Shown here: positions 8,693 through 15,885 of the stretch, in pieces
How the letters are laid out: every line of letters begins with the position of its first letter
How positions within the stretch are numbered: position 1 is the stretch's first letter
Assembly (NCBI GenBank): GCA_017397935.1
Contig: JAFQHN010000002.1
Location: 1-64,000 of the forward strand
Length of the DNA: 64,000 nucleotides
Direction: 5' to 3'
Origin: Bacillota bacterium
Lineage (GTDB): Bacteria; Bacillota; Dehalobacteriia; UBA4068; UBA4997
The notes under the pieces: generated by a model
Databases searched by the model: none
The model's input: the letters and a program-made list of their open reading frames with translations, nothing else
Told to the model about the DNA's origin: nothing
Program-made: the position numbers and the translations under genes

Positions 8693-8831
8693 CAGGATTT
8701 CGGTTATCCCTTGTTTGTTTTCTGCTTTTCGATTATTCTATAAAATGACAGCAGATCCATCGATCCGCTATACAGGGATGTTTATTGGACACCGTTTTTG
8801 ATACCATACTTTCCGTGAGGGGGTGTACGCC

Positions 8832-9554
8832 ATGCAAAACCGTTATACCGGAGATATTGGTGATTTCGGAAAGCTGGGATTACTTCGCCAGCTCAGCCGA
8901 ACCGGATTATCCATTGGCGTGAATTGGTATTTGACCTCTGACGAAACCCATAATGGAGACGGTCGCCACATTGGCTATTTGAAAAACGGCGCCTTCCGTG
9001 CCTGCGATGAGCAATTATGGTTTGCGTTGGGAGAGATTGTTGATTCAGGCAAACGGGAGGTCAGCGCCTTGGAGCATCCTGACATTTTGCAGGCAACTTT
9101 TTATTCTAAGACGCTTGATTTTGAAGGTGCAGACAGATCTGAACGCCAGACGCTCCGCTGGGAATGGCATAGCCGGGCGCTGCAGCAACTGCAGAATTGC
9201 GATATCGTATTTGTTGATCCGGATAATGGGCTGATGGTTCCATCTGCCGATGGCACACCCAAGAGCAACAAGTTCGTGCTGCCGTTTGAATTGACTGAGT
9301 ATTACCGCGCTGGCGCCAGCGTGATATATTATCAGCATAAAGCGAGACGGCCAGATGAATTTTACATAGCCCAAAACAGAAAGCTGATAGAAAGTGGTGC
9401 TTTCCCGCAAGCAGCAAGTCTTGGCTTCAAGTTCCGAACGACATCGCAACGCTATTTCTTTTGCTTGATTCATGAGGAGCATGTGGCGGCATTTTCTGCG
9501 TGTGTCGATAGAATTACAAAAACGCCTTGGCATCAGCATTTTTCGATATTATAA
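8832..9554 (+). CDS. Conserved-looking hypothetical protein with a DPDNG motif
   Basis: This is a 240-residue protein. ATG 8832 is preferred over an upstream GTG because GAGGGGG is correctly spaced before it. The N-terminus NRYTGDIGDFGKLGLLR looks like a conserved signature. Mid-protein IVFVDPDNGL (about residue 130) follows a hydrophobic strand, as in Rossmann-type methyltransferases or TcmP-like proteins. VIYYQH and RYFFCLIHEEH look like further core strands. I cannot name the family with certainty and see no AdoMet glycine-rich loop. The next gene starts 25 nt after the stop, so the two are probably co-transcribed as an island cassette. Confidence 0.75.
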   Translation: MQNRYTGDIGDFGKLGLLRQLSRTGLSIGVNWYLTSDETHNGDGRHIGYLKNGAFRACDEQLWFALGEIVDSGKREVSALEHPDILQATFYSKTLDFEGADRSERQTLRWEWHSRALQQLQNCDIVFVDPDNGLMVPSADGTPKSNKFVLPFELTEYYRAGASVIYYQHKARRPDEFYIAQNRKLIESGAFPQAASLGFKFRTTSQRYFFCLIHEEHVAAFSACVDRITKTPWHQHFSIL

Positions 9555-9579
9555 AGAAAGAGAGAAAGAAAGTATTTAT

Positions 9580-10254
9580 ATGACATACAAGTATTTTGAA
9601 GTGCGCCGAGAAGTCTATAGCAAATGCTCAGATAAAGTACTTAAGAAAAACAGGTCATTCAGTGAAATGAAAAAGCTTTTCAAGAAAGGCTACTGGGTAA
9701 TGATGGCCGTATTAATCGGCTCTATGATCGCTTTCGGCCTGCTTGCTTTTTTCATTCCTGAAAAGCCGTATTATATAATTCCTGTCCCAGTAGCATTTTT
9801 AGTTCCTATCATTTTGGAGTTCAGTTGCGAAAAAATCTATAACGCAGAAGAACGAAAGCGTGAGCTCACGGAAGCAAGAGGAGCATACGAACAGTACATA
9901 CAGGATTTGAAATCATCCTTAGCTTCTTGCGAAATCGATTCTGCTTCAAAACGAAAAGCGCTGAAGACAGAGTGTACGGCTCGCCTGGAGAAACAAGCCA
10001 AGCCATATAACACCATAAGTACTAATGCCTATAACATTCTTGTCGGCGTTCCTATCGGTGCAATTGTATCGGCCATTATGTATGAAAACAACGATAGTGC
10101 AGCCCTGACGCAGATCGTCGGACTGATTATGTTTGGCCTGCTTATAATTGGTTTCAGCAAGGCATTTAAGACCCTTACGTATTACTCTGATGGCCATTTC
10201 AAAGACCGTTACTTGTTAGAAGTGTTGAACGAGCTTGAATATGCAGAGGATTAA
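9580..10254 (+). CDS. Predicted four-segment membrane protein with cytosolic coiled region
   Basis: This is a 224-residue protein of unknown family. The frame is open back to 9472 inside the previous gene, but ATG 9580 follows a purine-rich stretch (GAAAGAGAGAAAGAAAG) and gives no overlap. Hydrophobic pairs at about residues 38-83 and 149-192 suggest four membrane segments in two hairpins. Between them is a charged helical stretch of about 65 residues (AEERKRELTEARGAYEQY) likely to form a coiled coil. It is paired with the DPDNG protein. A membrane effector role is possible but purely inferred from layout. It stands just before repeat copy 2. Confidence 0.72.
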   Translation: MTYKYFEVRREVYSKCSDKVLKKNRSFSEMKKLFKKGYWVMMAVLIGSMIAFGLLAFFIPEKPYYIIPVPVAFLVPIILEFSCEKIYNAEERKRELTEARGAYEQYIQDLKSSLASCEIDSASKRKALKTECTARLEKQAKPYNTISTNAYNILVGVPIGAIVSAIMYENNDSAALTQIVGLIMFGLLIIGFSKAFKTLTYYSDGHFKDRYLLEVLNELEYAED

Positions 10255-10259
10255 CACCC

Positions 10260-10343
10260 TATTTCCTTGTTTATAGCGCCGCAAACTTTGAGCTGCGCAC
10301 CGAGCAGAAAGGACTTGCATAACCTCCTGCTCAGAGTTACAAT
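10260..10343 (+). repeat. Direct repeat copy 2 with an orphan promoter
   Basis: This is the second copy of the 7968-8051 repeat, with TTGCAT at 10315-10320 and TACAAT at 10338-10343, again 17 nt apart. No gene with a ribosome site follows it. A long palindrome begins about 20 nt downstream. Confidence 0.8.
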
Positions 10344-10349
10344 GCGACA

Positions 10350-10420
10350 AACAGAAACGCGAAAACGCTTCCCGCCCTAAATCGGTGATTTTCACCGGCC
10401 CAGGACGGGAAGCGTTTTTG
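10350..10420 (+). ncRNA. Possible small RNA or empty expression module
   Basis: A transcript from the repeat-borne promoter would start near 10350 and meet the palindrome ending in TTTTTG at about 10420. That gives a structured RNA of roughly 70 nt with no open frame. It could be a real small RNA, or simply a promoter and terminator left without a gene between them. Evidence is architectural only. Confidence 0.3.
10362..10420 (+). terminator. Long palindromic terminator H2
   Basis: The outer arms AAAACGCTTCCCG and CGGGAAGCGTTTTT enclose an inner CGGTGA/TCACCG stem. Read on the minus strand it closely matches H1 at 8622-8692, so the two palindromes are inverted copies of one another. Confidence 0.7.
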
Positions 10421-10570
10421 ACCACATAAATGACCACAGACAGCTTCGGACTACCTGTGAAACGCAGTTCTAAAGAGGCCTAAAGAGTACCGGAAACCGA
10501 CTGAAAAGCACGGAAAAGCGCTATAAATCACCAGAAAAAATCTTTTCAAATTGTTTGGGAACAGGATACC

Positions 10571-10597
10571 GCAGGTTCGAGTCCTGTCACTTTTGGA
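10571..10597 (+). other. tRNA 3'-end-like fragment, candidate attachment site (attR)
   Basis: GCAGGTTCGAGTCCTGT has the form of a tRNA T-arm (five pairs closing TTCGAGT). It is followed by CACTTTTGGA and at once by a rho-independent terminator. Upstream bases do not fold as the rest of a tRNA. Integrative elements often leave such a 3' fragment plus the native terminator at one end. It lies where the AT-rich island gives way to chromosome. The acceptor stem cannot be matched to a specific tRNA here. Confidence 0.45.
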
Positions 10598-10622
10598 AAA
10601 ACCGCCTTTTAAGGCGGTTTTT
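10597..10622 (+). terminator. Terminator after the tRNA-like fragment
   Basis: AAAAACCGCCTT and AAGGCGGTTTTT form a perfect bidirectional hairpin with a T-run. It probably was the terminator of the tRNA gene used for integration. Confidence 0.8.
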
Positions 10623-10835
10623 CTGCGTTAAAAGTTCAAGTTTCAAATCAGACTTGACCACATCTCAACCATGGTCAAAGGGGGAAAATGGCGGTTGCGA
10701 CCTCGGTACAGAGAAACGCCGAAAACCGCAAAATCCCTAACGAGTGTAACTTCAGCATTTTCGCCGCAGATACGGCGGAAACTTGAATTTTCCGGTGTTA
10801 TCCACTATAACAATTCTACGGAGACCTTTGTGCCG

Positions 10836-11297
10836 CTAAGAAAGCCGTGTGAGTGTATTCCCATACACCGACATTTGTATAGAGGTGCTACGATTAGAAT
10901 AATTTGTAGCTACTAAAATAGGAGTGATAACCTTGTCTTCACTAAATTTATGGAAGTTCTTCAAAGCCAAAGCGTAGTCCTAAACTTGGTCAATGTTGGA
11001 TTCAAGAATTTTCGACTCACCAACCTTAAATTCATGGCAAAATACAATTCCGTGATAAAGGAAAACGATGTCAATTCGTTTGCCAAGTCGAGGTATGTCA
11101 TATTCAAAAATTATTTTGTCCATTGGCATCACTAAGGCTCGAAACTACATTCTTCATAATTTCAATTTCGGACTTCCAAGCATTTCTCGTCGTAATTAAG
11201 GCTTCACCATGATAGTTGTCGGCCAATATTCTGTATATGGAAGCAGAGTCGGTATATAAAAAGTGGCGAAATTGCTATTATACAAGCATTGTGCCAT
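10836..11297 (-). pseudogene. Decayed 5' part of a DUF2075-family nuclease/helicase gene
   Basis: Read across frames on the minus strand, this stretch gives a recognisable N-terminal region of DUF2075-type proteins. ATG 11297 has GGAG upstream. It is followed by SASIYRILADNYHGE, TTRNAWKSEIEIMKNVV, then IIFEYDIPRLGKRIDIVFL, VFCHEFKVGE, DYALALKNFH and ITPILVAT. Frame changes are needed near 11250 and near 11115. A TAG at 10980-10982 interrupts IDQV-DYALAL. The rest of the gene (P-loop part) is absent, so it cannot make a functional protein. It lies directly outside the candidate attachment site and may be the trace of an older insertion. The family match is from memory of the motif. Confidence 0.6.
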
Positions 11298-11399
11298 AAC
11301 TATTGGCTCCTTGTTGATACGGGCGTATTTTCGTTGTGTTTGAATATCCGTTTGGAAATTGGAAAGAATATCTAATATCAAACAAACGGAGGTAATGAA

Positions 11400-12062
11400 A
11401 TGTTCAAACACGAAAAGATGCTTTTTCATCCCGTGGCGGTGGAGAAACCCAATCCGCAGTATGCGGCACTTTTGCAGGAACAGCTCGGCGGCGGCAACGG
11501 CGAGCTGAAGGCGGCGATGCAGTATATGTCCCAGAGCTTTCGAATCAAAGACCCCGCGATCAAGGATCTGTTTCTTGATATTGCAGCGGAGGAGCTTGGT
11601 CACATGGAGATGGTGGCGCAGACCATCAACCTCTTAAACGGTCACGACGTTGATGCCGAAACGGTGCCCTGCGGTGAGATTCAGTCCCACGTGATACTTG
11701 GCTTGAATCCCGGTCTTATCAACGCTTCGGGTTACTCCTGGACTGCCGATTACGTGACGGTTACGGGGGATCTGTGCGCCGACCTGCTGAGCAACATCGC
11801 ATCCGAACAGCGTGCCAAGGTTGTTTATGAATACCTTTACCGTCAGATCAACGACAAAAAGGTACGAGAGACCATTGATTTTCTCTTGAACCGCGAGGAA
11901 GCGCATAATCAAATGTTCCGCGATGCCTTTAACAAGGTACAGAACTCAGGCTCTAACCGCGATTTCGGCACGACCAAAGCCGCGAAAATGTATTTCTCTA
12001 TGTCGGACCCCGGCCCCAACGCATTCGCCACCGGAGAAACCAAACCCGTTTCCTTTGAATAA
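11400..12062 (+). CDS. Manganese catalase family protein (CotJC-like)
   Basis: This is a 220-residue ferritin-like di-manganese catalase relative. GGAGGT precedes ATG 11400. Likely metal ligands are Glu35 (GGNGELKAAMQY), Glu65 and His68 (EELGHMEM), plus a second carboxylate/histidine pair in NREEAHNQ near residue 166. The length is close to spore-coat CotJC proteins and shorter than full manganese catalases. It would break down hydrogen peroxide, in the cytoplasm or on the spore coat. It stands alone with its own terminator. No cotJA or cotJB is next to it, and its neighbours are a pseudogene and a doubtful short frame. Confidence 0.9.
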   Translation: MFKHEKMLFHPVAVEKPNPQYAALLQEQLGGGNGELKAAMQYMSQSFRIKDPAIKDLFLDIAAEELGHMEMVAQTINLLNGHDVDAETVPCGEIQSHVILGLNPGLINASGYSWTADYVTVTGDLCADLLSNIASEQRAKVVYEYLYRQINDKKVRETIDFLLNREEAHNQMFRDAFNKVQNSGSNRDFGTTKAAKMYFSMSDPGPNAFATGETKPVSFE

Positions 12063-12069
12063 TAACGAA

Positions 12070-12110
12070 CAGCCGATGAGGAACCTTAGGATTCTTCATC
12101 GGCTGATTTT
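12070..12110 (+). terminator. Terminator of the manganese catalase gene
   Basis: CAGCCGATGAGGAA and TTCTTCATCGGCTG pair around an eight-base loop, followed by ATTTTA, eight bases after the catalase stop. Confidence 0.8.
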
Positions 12111-12416
12111 ATCGTTTACTTTATTATCATTCCATTTCTTCAAGATGAAATTCTTTTCCAACATAAAGTAGCGTTTTCGATTACGCGACCTGCTATTGGA
12201 TAATATTTCTTCAAACTGATGAAAATACGCAATTTCGCGTTTAAGCATATTCACAAAAGCCGACATTTCCTTTTCTGAGGGTATATGATCTGCAAAGCTA
12301 AAAAGAAAATCAAAATTAGTTCCGTGCCTGAATAATCGCCCCGGTAGAGGACAGGATTCTCTATTGGCCAGCATAATACCGTAGCAAACAAACGTAATAA
12401 CGTTCTTATGATCCAT
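12096..12416 (-). CDS. Doubtful 106-residue hypothetical frame, possibly a gene fragment
   Basis: This open frame encodes a basic, Phe-rich sequence (GRLFRHGTNFDFLFSFADH, then a C-terminal LEKNFILKKW) that reads like real protein. It has no ribosome binding site, a stop close upstream, and its 3' end runs into the catalase terminator. I do not recognise the family. It could be the remnant of a larger gene, like the DUF2075 relic nearby. Confidence 0.3.
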   Translation of the reverse strand: MDHKNVITFVCYGIMLANRESCPLPGRLFRHGTNFDFLFSFADHIPSEKEMSAFVNMLKREIAYFHQFEEILSNSRSRNRKRYFMLEKNFILKKWNDNKVNDKISR

Positions 12417-12478
12417 TAGCGGGATTTCACTATGTCACAAAAACGGGCTGAAAAAAGCAGGCCAACGCTTGCCTAAAA

Positions 12479-12524
12479 TAAAAAATAGAGAACAAGGCGA
12501 AAAATGTCCTGTTCTCTATTTTTT
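12479..12524 (-). terminator. Bidirectional terminator after the TPM-domain gene
   Basis: AAAAATAGAGAACA and TGTTCTCTATTTTT pair as a 14-bp stem with T-runs on both strands. It lies 10 nt beyond the stop of the leftward gene at 12534. Confidence 0.85.
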
Positions 12525-12533
12525 GGTTTAGGA

Positions 12534-13463
12534 TTAAAAGCCGCGGCTGCTGCCGCCGCCACCGCTGAAACCGCCTCCGCCGCCGAAGCCTCCGCCAAAA
12601 CCGCCCCCCCGGAAACCTCCGCCGAAGCCGCCGTAACGGTGATAATCGTCGTCATTATCATCATAAATGCGTTTGGTGGGTTTATGGTCAGCAATTTTTT
12701 TGGTATAAAAGGCAAGCACCAGGCCGGAAATTGTCAGCAGCAGCGCACCGGGAAAGCTACCCAGTGTCAGCCAGCCAAAGGCAAATACCGCAGCCGACAC
12801 CCCACCGAACAGCAGCTTCCTCAGCAGGGTGCCGGAGAGCAGCACCAGACCGGCCAGCATAAGCACCAGCGGGCCGCCAACCACCGCCGACATGACCTCG
12901 CCCGACACCTCACCCATGGCATTGGGCGAAACAGGCGCATCGGCGGTAACAGTCACGCCATAAATTGCCGCAACCTCGGCCAGAAAAGCATTGTAACAGT
13001 TTTTAATACCCTCATCAAATAAATTCTGGCGGAGATAAGGTATAAGGTATTCGTCCTGCATACGGCCGGTTTTGCCATCAGGCAGGTCACCCTCCAAGCC
13101 ATAGCCTACCTCTACCCGAAAAAGTCTGTCCTCTACCGCGCAGAGCAGCAGCAGACCGTTATTTTGTTCCTTATCACCGATACCCCAGGTGCGAAACAGC
13201 TCGGTGGCGTATTCTTCCAGCGATTCTCCGCCGAGAGTGGGAATGGTGACCACCACAATCTGAGCGCCTGTTTGAGCCGCAAGCGAGCTGCCGGTTGACA
13301 CGATATACTCCTCGGTGGCCGCCGTCAGCACATCGGCCGAATCGTTGACATAAAAGGCACGCGTGGGCTGCACCACGGCGTAAGCGGCCAGCGCCGGGAG
13401 CAGCATTATCACCGCCGCACAGAGAACGGAAACCGCCGGGCGAGGGAAAATTTGTTTTCTCAT
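12534..13463 (-). CDS. TPM-domain membrane protein with Gly-rich tail (YgcG family)
   Basis: This is a 309-residue exported protein. ATG 13463, after GGGGGC, gives a clean signal peptide (MRKQIFPRP, then a hydrophobic core ending AAYA); the longer frame would bury it. A TPM/YgcG domain covers about residues 35-160 (FYVNDSADVLTA, IGDKEQNNGLLLLCA, VGYGLEGDLPD). Two hydrophobic segments follow. The C-terminus is a Gly-Phe-Ser-rich tail typical of the family. It sits 16 nt downstream of lemA, a widely conserved pairing linked to cell-envelope maintenance. The exact role is not settled for the family. Confidence 0.9.
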   Translation of the reverse strand: MRKQIFPRPAVSVLCAAVIMLLPALAAYAVVQPTRAFYVNDSADVLTAATEEYIVSTGSSLAAQTGAQIVVVTIPTLGGESLEEYATELFRTWGIGDKEQNNGLLLLCAVEDRLFRVEVGYGLEGDLPDGKTGRMQDEYLIPYLRQNLFDEGIKNCYNAFLAEVAAIYGVTVTADAPVSPNAMGEVSGEVMSAVVGGPLVLMLAGLVLLSGTLLRKLLFGGVSAAVFAFGWLTLGSFPGALLLTISGLVLAFYTKKIADHKPTKRIYDDNDDDYHRYGGFGGGFRGGGFGGGFGGGGGFSGGGGSSRGF

Positions 13464-13479
13464 AACCGCCAACCGCCCC

Positions 13480-14034
13480 CTAAAAATCAACCTGCGGCAC
13501 ATCATAAGCAGCATCGTCGGCCTCAAAATAAGCTTTCTCGGTAAAGCCGAACATACCGGCCAGCAGATTATTGGGGAAACGCCTGATTTTGATATGGTAA
13601 GCCCGAACAGCATCGTTGTAATCTTTTCTGGCCACGGCGATGCGGTTCTCGGTACCGGCCAGCTCATCGGCCAGCTGAGTAAAATTGGCAGAGGCCTTCA
13701 AATCGGGATAATTCTCTACCACCAACAGCAGATTACCGAGTGCGGCCGTAAGCTCATTATCGGCGTCGGCAATCTCCTCCACCCCACGGGCGCCGGCCAG
13801 TCTGGCACGGGCCGATACCACCGCATCAATGGCCTCGGTTTCATGTGCGGCATAACCTTTTACGGTGTTGAGCAGATTGGGTACCAAATCTGCCCTGCGC
13901 TGCAAAGTGGTTTCAATGTTGGCAAATGCGCCGTCAACCGCCTCGGCCTGCGAGACCAGACCGTTATACGCCGAAACGAAAAACAGGCCGCCCAGCACCA
14001 CCACGGCAATAATTACTGCTAAAAGTTTTTTCAT
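13480..14034 (-). CDS. lemA: LemA family protein
   Basis: This is a 184-residue protein. ATG 14034 follows GGAGGG with seven-base spacing and places the membrane anchor (KKLLAVIIAVVVLGGLFF) at the very N-terminus. The helical LemA signature is clear: QRRADLVPNLLNTVKGYAAHE, VVENYPDLKA, AVRAYHIKIRRFPNNLLA and the C-terminal FGFTEKAYFEA. LemA proteins are one-pass membrane proteins with a helical domain on the outer face. The gene is first in a two-gene operon with the TPM-domain gene, and the pair diverges from putP. Function in the family is unresolved. Confidence 0.95.
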   Translation of the reverse strand: MKKLLAVIIAVVVLGGLFFVSAYNGLVSQAEAVDGAFANIETTLQRRADLVPNLLNTVKGYAAHETEAIDAVVSARARLAGARGVEEIADADNELTAALGNLLLVVENYPDLKASANFTQLADELAGTENRIAVARKDYNDAVRAYHIKIRRFPNNLLAGMFGFTEKAYFEADDAAYDVPQVDF

Positions 14035-14239
14035 AACACAACCCTCCGTTTTTATTATTTGCGGCATATTGACAGGTATACTATATACAATGACGATTTT
14101 ATGTATTTTAAGTGGACTTTAAGCTAAATTTATGCTAAAATTATCTAAAATGCCTAAACATACCTGTTGATACATAATGCTGCGGCATAACAGGCCAATT
14201 TTTAGGGTTTAATTACGGTTTTTATAGGAGGATTTAATT

Positions 14240-15793
14240 ATGGGGGATACCACACAAATTTTAATTGCCATGTTAAGCTACATGACTGTGGTAATCATCA
14301 TCGGCGTTGTGTTTGCCAAGCGTGCCAATGCAAACTCTGAGGAATATTTTTTGGGCGGCAGAAGTCTGGGCCCGTGGGTGACGGCCATGAGCGCCGAGGC
14401 ATCGGATATGTCCGGCTGGCTGCTGATGGGTCTGCCTGGTGTGGCTTATTGGTGCGGTATTGCCGATGCTGCATGGACGGCCATCGGTTTGGCGGTGGGT
14501 ACTTACATCAACTGGCTGGTCGTATCCAAGCGTCTGCGCCGTTACAGCGAGGCTGCCGGCGGTGCCATTACTCTGCCGGAGTATTTCTCTAATCGCTTCC
14601 ATGAGCAGAGCAAGGTTATTATGTCGATTGCAGCGGTATTTATTCTGATTTTCTTCACGGTTTACGCATCCAGCTGCTTTGTAACCTGCGGCAAGCTGTT
14701 CTCTACCCTGTTTGATATGCCTTATGTGCCCATGATGATCGTGGGTGCGGTTTTTGTACTGATTTATACCATCATCGGCGGCTTTTTGGCCGAGAGTGCG
14801 TCTGACTTTATGCAGGCCATTGTAATGCTGATTGCACTGACGATGGTTGTTCTGGCCGGTGTATCGGCTGCCGGCGGTCTGGATGCGGTTTTGCTGAATG
14901 CCCAATCCATCCCCGGTTTCTTTGAGTTCTTCGGTATGGCCACCCCCACCACAGTTGACGGTGTTCAGCAGGTGGTAAACGGCCAGCCCCAGTTTGGTGA
15001 GGCTGCCGCATACGGTATGCTGACCATTATCTCCACCACAGCCTGGGGTTTGGGTTACTTTGGTATGCCGCAGGTACTGCTGCGTTTTATGGCCATCCGT
15101 GATGAAAATGAGCTGACCCGCTCCCGCCGTATTGCCATTGTATGGGTAACCATTTCTCTGGCAGTAGCCGTATTCATCGGTGTGGTTGGCCGTGCTTTGT
15201 TCCCCACCGCGCTGGCAACATCATCGGAGGCGGAGAATGTATTTATTTTGCTTTCTACCAACCTGCTGCCGCCGCTGCTGGCCGGCTTTGTAATGGCAGG
15301 TATTCTGGCGGCCACCATCAGTTCTTCCGACTCTTATCTGCTGATTGCCGCATCCGCATTGGCCAAAAACATTTACCAGGCTATTCTGAAAAAGGATGCC
15401 ACCGAAAAGCAGATTATGAATGTATCACGTATTACCCTGCTGGTTATCTCGGCGATTGCCATTGTAATTGCCATGGATGAAAACAGCGTTATCTTTACCA
15501 TTGTAAGCTTTGCCTGGGCAGGCTTTGGTGCCACCTTTGGCCCGCTGATGCTGTTCAGCCTGTTCTGGAAGCGTACTACCCGTGCCGGTGCGATTGCCGG
15601 TATGCTGGGCGGCGGCGTGATGGTGTTCATCTGGAAGCTGCTGGTACGCCCCCTGGGCGGCGCCTGGAATATTTATGAGCTGCTGCCGGCGTTCATTTTC
15701 TCGGCCATCTGCATCGTAGTGGTTTCGCTGCTGACTCCCCCGCCCTCTGAAGAAATCCAGAAGGAATTTGACAAGGTAACACAGGGTGCTTAA
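14240..15793 (+). CDS. putP: Sodium/proline symporter
   Basis: This is a 517-residue sodium:solute symporter family protein with about 13 membrane segments. AGGAGG lies seven bases before ATG 14240. The family features are present: FLGGRSLGPWVTAMSAEASDMSGW near the N-terminus (substrate and Na+ site region), TLPEYFSNRF, and ISSSDSYLLIAASA (about 360) in the segment that holds the second sodium site. The overall match is to PutP, which imports proline with Na+. It is a single-gene unit with its own terminator and a 205-nt upstream gap shared with lemA. Proline specificity is inferred from overall similarity. Confidence 0.92.
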   Translation: MGDTTQILIAMLSYMTVVIIIGVVFAKRANANSEEYFLGGRSLGPWVTAMSAEASDMSGWLLMGLPGVAYWCGIADAAWTAIGLAVGTYINWLVVSKRLRRYSEAAGGAITLPEYFSNRFHEQSKVIMSIAAVFILIFFTVYASSCFVTCGKLFSTLFDMPYVPMMIVGAVFVLIYTIIGGFLAESASDFMQAIVMLIALTMVVLAGVSAAGGLDAVLLNAQSIPGFFEFFGMATPTTVDGVQQVVNGQPQFGEAAAYGMLTIISTTAWGLGYFGMPQVLLRFMAIRDENELTRSRRIAIVWVTISLAVAVFIGVVGRALFPTALATSSEAENVFILLSTNLLPPLLAGFVMAGILAATISSSDSYLLIAASALAKNIYQAILKKDATEKQIMNVSRITLLVISAIAIVIAMDENSVIFTIVSFAWAGFGATFGPLMLFSLFWKRTTRAGAIAGMLGGGVMVFIWKLLVRPLGGAWNIYELLPAFIFSAICIVVVSLLTPPPSEEIQKEFDKVTQGA

Positions 15794-15833
15794 ACCGGAT
15801 TTTATTATCCAAAATAAAATACTTATCAAAAAC

Positions 15834-15873
15834 AAAATACCCGTTGAGGACAAAACCTCGGCGGGTATTTTTT
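15834..15873. terminator. Bidirectional terminator between putP and the thioesterase gene
   Basis: AAAATACCCGTTGAGG and CCTCGGCGGGTATTTT form a stem with one mismatch or wobble and T-runs on both strands, between the convergent ends of putP and the leftward gene at 15886. Confidence 0.85.
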
Positions 15874-15885
15874 ATGCAGTTTTGT

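Noticed and set aside
10555-10916. Two short rightward frames near the tRNA-like fragment
   Set aside because: They run through a T-arm-like sequence and a terminator and have no ribosome site.
11196-11603. 135-residue leftward frame overlapping the catalase gene
   Set aside because: Its start lies antisense to the catalase gene; only the portion before 11297 has meaning, as part of the DUF2075 relic.
12504-13022. Ala-rich 172-residue rightward frame
   Set aside because: It is the antisense of the Gly-rich tail of the TPM-domain protein.
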